Assembly (NCBI RefSeq): GCF_947487575.1
Contig: NZ_CANKXG010000012.1
Span: 56,869 to 120,868 of the forward strand
DNA: 64,000 bases
DNA from: an uncultured Algibacter sp.
GTDB taxonomy: Bacteria > Bacteroidota > Bacteroidia > Flavobacteriales > Flavobacteriaceae
Direction of reading: 5' to 3'
Part shown: positions 56,438 to 64,000 of the stretch, piece after piece
Layout of the letters: each line of letters starts with the position of its first letter
Position numbering within the stretch: the stretch's first letter is position 1
Notes under the pieces: model-generated
Told to the model about the DNA's origin: nothing
Databases searched by the model: none
Seen by the model: only the letters and a program-made list of their open reading frames with translations
Translations under genes and position numbers: made by a program

Positions 56438-59400
56438 TTAATTAACTAATATCTTTTTAGAAATAGTTTTATTTTCTGTTGTTAAGTTTATAATATAAAC
56501 ACCAGTATTTAGTTGCTTAATGTTAAACTCATGGTAGTTTTTGTTAAGGTCAAGGTCATCATCATTTATATTGAATATTGATTGACTCAATACATTATAC
56601 ATTTCAACAGTTTTAATGTTTATTAGTTTAGGATTGTTAATGATAAGGTTCTCTTTATCATTTGAAAAATATACTTGTAAATCTAATTCTTCGAAACTTT
56701 CTGTACTTAAAGAACTATTACTAGTAAAGGTTATCTGAAAGCGATTATTGTACTCTCCTGGAGTTAAGTATAAACTATATGCGTTGTCTCTTAAGTTATG
56801 ATAAGTGTCTAATTGTAAATCATGAACATAAATGTTTTTATTAGTATCTATGTTTTCTAAATTATCGATTCTTACAACAGCTAAGCCTTCTTTTGCTATT
56901 TTCATGCTAAAAGGTATTTTTTGTTCTTCATTAAAATTATTGACAGCTTGAATTAATAGTTTGGATTCATCTAAACTCCAATACATATCTTCTTCGTTAC
57001 TTTCAATTAGAACAGCATCGTACCCTAAATCAAAATTATTTGAAGCATTTTTATCAACACCAGTTAATAGTTGACGATGAAATCCATCAGGAGAATCAAA
57101 CATTAATCTTATTTTTTCTCTAGTATCAATCTCATTTTTGGCACTGTTTTGTGACTTTTTACCATTTTTATAGAATACAGAACCAGTATTACTTCCAGAA
57201 ACTATTTCTTTTTGGTAAACTCTTTGGCTATTTTTAAAATTTAAATCACCATCTATAATGGGTTGAACTAAGCCTGTTAATCCGCCATCATTAGCTGAAA
57301 CAAAGAAGCCTTGTCCTACAGCAATATATCTTTCAGGAAGTTTAGTTCCAGAAGCATATGTTGCATTAATTCTAGAATCTGTTGATATTGCCACAGTACC
57401 TCCCATTAATGTATAAACGGCATAACCACCTTGGTAATTAGCTAAATGATGACTGTTTACGGCAAAATGATCCCAAAAATATAATGCACCATTAATAACG
57501 TTTCTATCATTATTACCTCCATCTGCTGTATGGATGTTATCTAGAATAAATTGATTTGCATCTAAAGCTGAAGGGTATGGATTACCTATTAAATAATCGT
57601 TACCCGAGTTAATGGCTAAGTTAAAATCGCCATTGTTTGGCTGCCCTTGCATAATGTAGTTTTGATCTGAAGTTAAAGTTCCAGGGCCCTTCATTGTAAA
57701 TCCTTGTCCAACTGATAATGATCCAGTACTTCTTACATGTTGCCATTCTGAATAATCATTAGTTGGTCTATTTGCATATTTCCATATCCAATAATCGGCA
57801 TTTTGAATTGGTGAAGCCGTACCGTCGTACCCCCAAGTTAGGAAGCCTACATTAGTCATTATATCTGGTAAGGTATAGGTTGCATTGCTTGTTGGAGACA
57901 CAGGTGAGCACCAATAGTTGTATAAATAGGTATTGGAATAACCTTGTTGGTCACGCTCTAAAGTACCAGTACTGGTAGCATCAAAATCACTTCTATCCAA
58001 TTGTACTAATTGCGATTCTCCTTCTAAGTCTATAGTACCATCAAGTTTTAAGTAATGCGACACCGTAAGACCAATACCTGTATTTGAAGCAGTATCTCCG
58101 TTTACTTGTAAATCACCACTATTAATTATTAATCCTTCTACCGAACAATCTCTGCTTCTTGCAGCTGTTGGAGATGCACCTAAATAAGTGTCATGGTTTA
58201 TTTCAACAATATTCCAGCCAATAGGTGTTGTGCCATCAATAATTGATAATGAATTTGGTAACGGTTGAACTGCGTTATTTAACCATGTAGCATCGGCATC
58301 CCATGAACCTGCAGCTTGAGTTTCATATGGTAATGGAGCAGTTTGGTAATCTACTGTATTTAAGTTTCTCAAAGCACCTTGATTACCATTTCCAGACATA
58401 TCATCTGTGTTAGTATAGGTGTAAACAGACATTGGATAATAGCCTTCTAAATTACCCCATGGAATGGCATTTATTTCATTATTTGTTATTGTTGTTGGTA
58501 TAACGCTTCCTTTTATTTGTGCTATAGTATTATCATCTGGATCTGGGAAATGTGTGATTTCTGATAATTCTTGATTCATAATATACCTTAATTGACCTGG
58601 AATTAGAGCAATATTCCATACCCTTACTTCATCAATAATTCCTGCAAAATAATCGGTTGTATTTGGGTCAAAGCCATCGGCTGCTGCAATTAAGAATTTT
58701 TGTGTTGTTGCTACAGGAGCTGGTAAAGATGTGCCTACCGCGCTTAAGGTAGGGTCTAAAACACCATCTATATATAAATTTGCATTACCTGAATTGTAAA
58801 TTACAGCTACTTGGTGCCATTCGTTTTCTGGTATGGCTACTCCTGATGTTAAAGTTGCTGCACCTCCGTTTAATGTAAATGCCAATCTTCCAGAGCCATC
58901 AATTCTTAAGTCGTAACCTTCAGTATTTGCTGCGTTTCTTTTTGAAACAATTGATGCATTAGTAGTACCAGGATCTCTTTTTATCCAAGCAGATAATGTA
59001 AATTCAGTTGTGTTTAAATCTAAATTATCTTCAACATCAATATAATCAACAACGCCGTCAAAATAGATAGAACGTTCTCTGATAATTTGTGGCGCGTAAC
59101 CAAAAGTGATGTATTTGGTAGCATTAAAGTTATAGTCTGTTTCAAGATTTCCGCTACCATCTGGAGTCATTACTCTATAGTCTGCAGTTGGATCAAAAAT
59201 ACCAGTGTCAGATATAAACATATAGTAACTTCCAGGAGGTGTTATGTTTCTAATAGCACTTTGCGGAATTCTTACTTTACAAGATGGAATATCTCCACCA
59301 GTTTCAACAACTTTCCACGTACGTTGCATTGAAACGAAAGAAACGGGAGTTGATAAGCCAGCAATACCATCGCTCATATCTACAGCAATTGCGGCGGCAG

Positions 59401-62400
59401 CTAAATTTAAATCGGCACCATCATTACCCCACATTAAAAACTCTCTATCATTAAATGTAGTTGGGTTACTAGATTGATTATCGCTATTTGTATCGTAAAT
59501 ATCAGATAATCCAATACTTAATATACCTTCAATTGGTCCATCAACATCAGTTTCATCATTAACACTACTTGATTGTTTTTGGTTTAAATCTGAAGCATCA
59601 TCTCTACCAATACCTGCAACATCATAGTTGTAGCCAGCGTTTGCAGCAGTATCCCAGATAACAGTTTCTTGCGAATCAATGTAATCTACATCATTTAAAT
59701 TTTGAGCAGTTACACTATTTGTATCGTGCAATGTTATTCCATATTTTATTGCTAAAGAAGATAAAATTTTGTGCTGATCTAAAGATGTATTTTGATGAGA
59801 ATAACTTACAACCTCACTAATTTTTCCATCGAAAAATGTATCAAATGGGTGTCCGTTTATTGAAATTCTACCACTACCTAAGCAGAAGTATGAATTTAAA
59901 AATTCGTTAAATGGTAGCGTTTCAAATAATGACGATGTTTCACCGGTAGCATTATCTATTCTAATACCATTCTTGTAAATTTCTGTTAAGTTGTTAGCAG
60001 GATTATTTTTAATATTAAATACAATGACTTCACTATCATAAGAGTCTGTTGCACTAGAATATGTTCTACCATAAGAACCTTGAGGGTCTATACCACCTGT
60101 TAAAGATGGCGGTACAGTACTTACCATATGGTTAACCATAGAATCATAATTAGTGAACCTTTGCGAACCTGCACCAAAGTATAAACCAGAGCCATCACTA
60201 TGCATAGTTTGGTTAGCAAACCTACCAGAAATAGGTGCTTGTGTACTAGATATTTGTCTATCAATAATACCATCCGTTTTTAGTACTATAAAATACTCCC
60301 TTGCAAAATAACCACCTTTTCCTTTCATTACATCTTGGTTGGCTTTTACAAAATCTACATAAGGATTAAAGTTAATATTTCCAGTAGCATTATTATTAAA
60401 AGTTGGGCTAGTGGCTGTAACACTTACGGCGTCATTATTTTGAGCTTGATCGCTCCATGTAGCAATATCAGCACCATCAGCAGTTACTCCAATTTCAGAG
60501 TCTGCTTTTAACCATAATGTTAGGTTATTAGTAATACCACCTGGTCCGTTTGTAGGATTTGGAAATGCAACATCTGGGTCTCCTTTTACGAATACATTAT
60601 CAAAATTAAAACCATCACCATTTGAAGTTTGGGTTGAAAAATGAACTCTAAATTGAACGGTTGGTACAGCAAGCGATGAAGGTAATGGAATTTTGGACTC
60701 ATGAAAGTTGTTTCTTCCTGCAACAATAGAACCTCCAAATAGTGTAGTACTGTCTCCAGACCAACCATTTACACTTCCTAATGCGTTAACACTAGCAGAA
60801 TTATACCAATTTGTACCAGAACCGGTAGCTCCTAGAGTTGACCAATTTGTACCATCAGTACTATATTCTATTATAGCACCATCATTAGTATCTGTTTGGA
60901 AACGAACATCTATATGTAATACTAAGTTATCAAACCCAGATAAATCTATAACAGGGCTTGTTGCATAGGTAGATGTATTGGTTGCATAATTATTATAAGT
61001 GTTTGTATACCAATAGTTAGCTTCACCAACTTCAGTAGCATTTGTACCATAAGCCCAAGTAGAACCTGAACCAGTATCAGACATTGTCCAACCACCGTTG
61101 CTATTGTCAAAATTTTCATAATATATGGTATACAAAGGATCGCCAGAAGTACTAGAACCCTGAACAACAAATGTGTATGGGTTTTCGTCTACATCATCAC
61201 TATCAATTGAAATTGTGGCCTGTACATTTGTGCTGACTACACTTGGGGCATATCTTACAACAAAAGTTAAATCACCACCGCTAGCAATTGTTGATGCCGT
61301 TGGTTGAGATAAAATATAAAAACCAGAATCTCCAGATATATCAACTAAAGGAAAACCTCCAGTTAAACTTAAAGGTGTGGTTCCTGTGTTTTGAATTGTA
61401 AAGGTATGATCTATAACTGCGCCTATAGCTACTGTTCCAAATTCGGTATCATCACCAACTATTGGTGTTGTATCTCCATCGGGAATAGTAGTTCCGTTTC
61501 CTTGAATATTAATTTCTGGAGCGGGAGCAATTGCAGTTCCCTGTACTACGAAAGTATATGGGTTTTCATCGCCGTCATTATTATCTATAGATACAGTTGC
61601 TTGAAAATTAGAACCTATAACGGTTGGGTCGAACCTTACAACAAAAGTTAAACTTGCACCAATACCAATAGTATTAGATGCTGGTTGTGTTAAAATAGAA
61701 AAAGCAGCATTACCACTTATATCTACTATTGGAGTTCCACCTGTTAAATTTAATACAGCTGTACCAGTATTTTGAATTGTAAAAGTATGATCTACAGTTA
61801 AAGAAGTTGGTATTGAACCAAACTCAGTATCATCACCTACAATTGGAGTTGTATCTCCATCAGCAATATCAACACCATTACCTTGTATATTTATTTCTGT
61901 AGTTGGAGTAAATGAAGAACCTTGTACAACAAAAGTGTATGGGTCTTCATCTGAATCATTATTGTCGATAGATATTGTTGCTTGTGCATTAGTAACATCA
62001 ACAGTAGGAGAAAATCTAACAACAAAAGTTAAGTCGCCACCACCACTAATAATATTATTTGCACTAGGTTGTGTTTGAATAGAAAACGCTGCGTTTCCAC
62101 TAATATCAACCAAAGGAACTCCACCAGTTAAGTTTAACGTAGCTGTTCCTGTATTTTGAATTGTAAAAATATGATCTAAAACTGTAGCGTTAGCTATTGA
62201 ACCAAATTCTGTATCATCGCCTGCAATTGGAGTTGTATCTCCATCAGTAATATCAACACCGTTTCCTTGTATATTTATTTCTGGTGTTGGTGTTGCAGTC
62301 CATGTTAGAATTACTAGACCCGGGGCACCATTACCGCCAATTCCATTTCCATCACCTGATGCACCTCCGCCACCGCCATAATCTTCACCATCTTGACCAT

Positions 62401-63052
62401 TATTATCATTACCGCCATTACCGCCATTACCAGTACCGCCATTACCATTGTTTGTTCCACCAGCTCCACCTGGAGGAGCAAAATCACCGGCAGCATCAGC
62501 ACCATTACTTCCATTACCACTATCGCCAGCAGCACCACCGCCAGCACCACCTTCGTCAAAATCACCATCACCACCGGCACCACCACTAAATGCTAATTGA
62601 CTTGTTACAGTACCAGTGAATGAACCACCGCCACCATTACCGCCAAAACCACCACTTCCTGGGGAGGTTAAACCACCATCACCACCATTTGCGGTTATTG
62701 TTCCAATTGTATGAGTAACTATAGTATTTCCTCCGTTGGCTCCATCATTTCCATTTGATGTAGCACCAGTACCACCATTTCCAATTGTTATTGTAATATT
62801 ATCTCCAGGTGTTACAGCTATTGTTCCACCACGGAAACCGCCACCGCCGCCACCGCCGCCGCCATCGTTACTAGCTTCATCAGCACCACCGCCACCTGCA
62901 CCCCATGCAGCAACGTTAACTGATGTTACTCCTGCAGGAACTACGAATGTTCCACTAGATGTAAATGTTTGACTTTGCGAAAAAGCAACTGAAGAAAATA
63001 GAATACCTACTATAAGTATACATGACCTTAATAAAAACGTAATTTTTTTCAT
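56438..63052 (-). CDS. Giant modular secreted protein: Gly-rich, choice-of-anchor D x3, LamG, T9SS tail (2204 aa)
   Basis: A signal peptide ends AFSQ. Residues about 26-250 are a Gly-rich beta domain ([15 protein letters not shown], many GG steps). Three choice-of-anchor D repeats of about 120 residues follow (254-634; [25 protein letters not shown] in each). A jelly-roll-like block, a region from about 837 ([10 protein letters not shown]), and a domain with [11 protein letters not shown] lie before LamG (about 1331-1500; [16 protein letters not shown]). The module shared with the two neighbours begins at about 1571 ([29 protein letters not shown]). The last 75 residues are a T9SS sorting domain. 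It is a multi-domain adhesin-like protein of unknown target. Confidence 0.85.
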   Translation of the reverse strand: MKKITFLLRSCILIVGILFSSVAFSQSQTFTSSGTFVVPAGVTSVNVAAWGAGGGGADEASNDGGGGGGGGGFRGGTIAVTPGDNITITIGNGGTGATSNGNDGANGGNTIVTHTIGTITANGGDGGLTSPGSGGFGGNGGGGSFTGTVTSQLAFSGGAGGDGDFDEGGAGGGAAGDSGNGSNGADAAGDFAPPGGAGGTNNGNGGTGNGGNGGNDNNGQDGEDYGGGGGASGDGNGIGGNGAPGLVILTWTATPTPEINIQGNGVDITDGDTTPIAGDDTEFGSIANATVLDHIFTIQNTGTATLNLTGGVPLVDISGNAAFSIQTQPSANNIISGGGDLTFVVRFSPTVDVTNAQATISIDNNDSDEDPYTFVVQGSSFTPTTEINIQGNGVDIADGDTTPIVGDDTEFGSIPTSLTVDHTFTIQNTGTAVLNLTGGTPIVDISGNAAFSILTQPASNTIGIGASLTFVVRFDPTVIGSNFQATVSIDNNDGDENPYTFVVQGTAIAPAPEINIQGNGTTIPDGDTTPIVGDDTEFGTVAIGAVIDHTFTIQNTGTTPLSLTGGFPLVDISGDSGFYILSQPTASTIASGGDLTFVVRYAPSVVSTNVQATISIDSDDVDENPYTFVVQGSSTSGDPLYTIYYENFDNSNGGWTMSDTGSGSTWAYGTNATEVGEANYWYTNTYNNYATNTSTYATSPVIDLSGFDNLVLHIDVRFQTDTNDGAIIEYSTDGTNWSTLGATGSGTNWYNSASVNALGSVNGWSGDSTTLFGGSIVAGRNNFHESKIPLPSSLAVPTVQFRVHFSTQTSNGDGFNFDNVFVKGDPDVAFPNPTNGPGGITNNLTLWLKADSEIGVTADGADIATWSDQAQNNDAVSVTATSPTFNNNATGNINFNPYVDFVKANQDVMKGKGGYFAREYFIVLKTDGIIDRQISSTQAPISGRFANQTMHSDGSGLYFGAGSQRFTNYDSMVNHMVSTVPPSLTGGIDPQGSYGRTYSSATDSYDSEVIVFNIKNNPANNLTEIYKNGIRIDNATGETSSLFETLPFNEFLNSYFCLGSGRISINGHPFDTFFDGKISEVVSYSHQNTSLDQHKILSSLAIKYGITLHDTNSVTAQNLNDVDYIDSQETVIWDTAANAGYNYDVAGIGRDDASDLNQKQSSSVNDETDVDGPIEGILSIGLSDIYDTNSDNQSSNPTTFNDREFLMWGNDGADLNLAAAAIAVDMSDGIAGLSTPVSFVSMQRTWKVVETGGDIPSCKVRIPQSAIRNITPPGSYYMFISDTGIFDPTADYRVMTPDGSGNLETDYNFNATKYITFGYAPQIIRERSIYFDGVVDYIDVEDNLDLNTTEFTLSAWIKRDPGTTNASIVSKRNAANTEGYDLRIDGSGRLAFTLNGGAATLTSGVAIPENEWHQVAVIYNSGNANLYIDGVLDPTLSAVGTSLPAPVATTQKFLIAAADGFDPNTTDYFAGIIDEVRVWNIALIPGQLRYIMNQELSEITHFPDPDDNTIAQIKGSVIPTTITNNEINAIPWGNLEGYYPMSVYTYTNTDDMSGNGNQGALRNLNTVDYQTAPLPYETQAAGSWDADATWLNNAVQPLPNSLSIIDGTTPIGWNIVEINHDTYLGASPTAARSRDCSVEGLIINSGDLQVNGDTASNTGIGLTVSHYLKLDGTIDLEGESQLVQLDRSDFDATSTGTLERDQQGYSNTYLYNYWCSPVSPTSNATYTLPDIMTNVGFLTWGYDGTASPIQNADYWIWKYANRPTNDYSEWQHVRSTGSLSVGQGFTMKGPGTLTSDQNYIMQGQPNNGDFNLAINSGNDYLIGNPYPSALDANQFILDNIHTADGGNNDRNVINGALYFWDHFAVNSHHLANYQGGYAVYTLMGGTVAISTDSRINATYASGTKLPERYIAVGQGFFVSANDGGLTGLVQPIIDGDLNFKNSQRVYQKEIVSGSNTGSVFYKNGKKSQNSAKNEIDTREKIRLMFDSPDGFHRQLLTGVDKNASNNFDLGYDAVLIESNEEDMYWSLDESKLLIQAVNNFNEEQKIPFSMKIAKEGLAVVRIDNLENIDTNKNIYVHDLQLDTYHNLRDNAYSLYLTPGEYNNRFQITFTSNSSLSTESFEELDLQVYFSNDKENLIINNPKLINIKTVEMYNVLSQSIFNINDDDLDLNKNYHEFNIKQLNTGVYIINLTTENKTISKKILVN

Positions 63053-63064
63053 AAGAGGTTAAAT

Positions 63065-63079
63065 TTAGCTTGGGACTAA
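63065..63079 (-). promoter_or_regulatory. 5'UTR hairpin with TCCCAA loop, LamG gene 3
   Basis: Coding strand TTAG-TCCCAAG-CTAA, ending 12 nt before the ATG at 63052. Confidence 0.6.
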
Positions 63080-63253
63080 TTATTTAAGCACCAAATGTAG
63101 ATTAAAACTCCATGAAATACAAATTTAATCGATTAAATGCATTTTAATATTTTAACTAATTGAAAATCAATATATTGAAAAATGGTATTTTTTTAATTGT
63201 AAAAGCTTTTAAATAATTATTACAATCAAGATTAATTATGCCTAATTACATAA

Positions 63254-63287
63254 AAAAGGGTCGAGTTATTTATAACCCGACCCTTTT
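63254..63287 (-). terminator. Terminator downstream of the MopE-motif gene
   Basis: AAAAGGGTCG-a-GTTAT / ATAAC-c-CGACCCTTTT, followed on the minus strand by a T run. The remaining sequence to 63052 shows no gene. Confidence 0.88.
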
Positions 63288-63307
63288 ATTTTAAGCTTTT
63301 ATTCAGT

Positions 63308-64000
63308 TTAATGTTTTATTAACCTTTTATGAATAGTTGCTCCAGTTTCCTTATTTGTAATTTTGAATAGGTAAGGAGCTTCATCTAGTTTATCTAAACC
63401 AGAAACATTTATTCTACTATTCATACTTGAATATTGTCTGTCAATAATAACTCGTCCATTTAAGTCTAATATTTTAATTGTGAAATCACTATTGTTAAAA
63501 CCTAAAGGTAAATTAATAGTAATGTTATCATTAAAAGGATTAGGTATTATTGACACATTTCTTAGAGTGAAATCATCTCTATTTAAAGTGATTAAGTCAG
63601 ATCCGTTACAATCTTCATCAATACCATTGTTTGGTATTTCAGTAGCGCCAGGATATATTGTGTTATCTGTATCATCACAATCAGTTAATGGTAATACAGT
63701 TGTAGTGTAACCAATACCAGGATCTGTACATTGCGTTACAGTTGATATTGCAAAATTATCACCATCAGCATCTAAGTACCAAACTGTTGCAGGCGTTACG
63801 GTTAAGTTCAGCACTAAATCGGCAGTACAACCATCGTTAGAAACTCTAACTCCGGTTTGATCTGTGGTATAATCGTTTCCGTTACCAGCAGTCCAAGTAT
63901 AAGTTTCACCCGAACAGATAGTGGCATTAGTCACATCATCCGCAGGTTTAGGAGTCACAGTTAAATTAAGAACATCATCCGCAGTACAACCATCATTAGT
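63308..64000 (-). CDS. T9SS protein with Ig-like repeats and MopE-type metal-binding motif (C-terminal part)
   Basis: The frame is open through the window end, so only about 230 C-terminal residues are seen and the true start lies outside. Repeated blocks of NDGCTADxVLNLTVTP and ICSGETYTWTAGNG show tandem beta domains. A MopE-type calcium/metal-binding stretch follows: YLDADGDNF, DCDDTDNTIYPGATEI and NGIDEDCNGSD. The last about 75 residues (NVSIIPNPFNDNITINLPLG, NGRVIIDRQY) are a T9SS type A sorting domain. It is exported and probably surface-bound. The GTG at 63958 is internal, not the start. Confidence 0.85.
   Translation of the reverse strand, partial: TNDGCTADDVLNLTVTPKPADDVTNATICSGETYTWTAGNGNDYTTDQTGVRVSNDGCTADLVLNLTVTPATVWYLDADGDNFAISTVTQCTDPGIGYTTTVLPLTDCDDTDNTIYPGATEIPNNGIDEDCNGSDLITLNRDDFTLRNVSIIPNPFNDNITINLPLGFNNSDFTIKILDLNGRVIIDRQYSSMNSRINVSGLDKLDEAPYLFKITNKETGATIHKRLIKH

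Noticed and set aside
62284..62596. Long open frames opposite the Gly-rich region, including a His-rich one
   Set aside because: They are products of GGN-rich codons in the 2204-aa gene on the other strand, with extreme composition and no starts or homology.

Overview
The window is AT-rich DNA from a member of the Bacteroidetes, almost certainly the family Flavobacteriaceae. The genus cannot be fixed from the sequence. The evidence is: promoters of the Bacteroidetes TAnnTTTG type; an rpsF-rpsR-rplI operon without ssb; bacillithiol gene bshC; type IX secretion (T9SS) sorting domains; tandem DUF368 genes; and two aconitases side by side.

Layout. 1-745: 5' part of a secreted carboxypeptidase-regulatory-domain protein (minus). 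956-8678: plus-strand genes bshC, a frameshifted PLP-dependent decarboxylase, guaA, a LysM/periplasmic-binding fusion, a DUF922 metalloprotease-like protein and a DUF3820 protein. 8691-9183: a strongly palindromic intergenic element and a small hypothetical gene. 9377-15726: three envelope foldases/chaperones in an operon (two with parvulin domains, one degenerate lipoprotein), a MoxR ATPase and an inserted acyltransferase. 15947-21319: acnB and a mitochondrial-type aconitase, each followed by a terminator and the same ~155 bp repeat. 21702-31963: mazG, then a minus-strand run of a DUF349 protein, aroE, two DUF368 proteins, a TPR protein, a class III aminotransferase and an OstA-like protein.

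32073-35249 looks like a small accessory insert: two lipoproteins, one with a Gly/Ser linker and a possible circularly permuted papain-like domain, and an AraC regulator broken at an A9 tract. 35321-49581 is core housekeeping: purA, fur, spoT/relA, rdgB, hpf, rlmH, nadC, yihY-like, priA, a LytTR response regulator, rpsF-rpsR-rplI, a DUF6495-like gene and hisS. 49672-64000 is a secretion-dominated block: three tandem LamG proteins of 1072, 1065 and 2204 residues with related C-terminal halves and T9SS tails, then the C-terminal part of a repeat protein with a MopE-type motif.

Most genes are ordinary flavobacterial core genes. The least explained signals are non-coding: a dispersed short palindrome whose stem shows compensatory changes between copies; a larger element with GCGTTA/TAACGC ends in which that palindrome is nested; a complex 177 bp palindrome cluster; two 7-bp tandem arrays; and a YCCCAA-loop hairpin just upstream of the start codons of all three LamG genes. 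No tRNA, rRNA, CRISPR array, transposase or phage gene was recognised. All family assignments come from reading motifs, not from searches.
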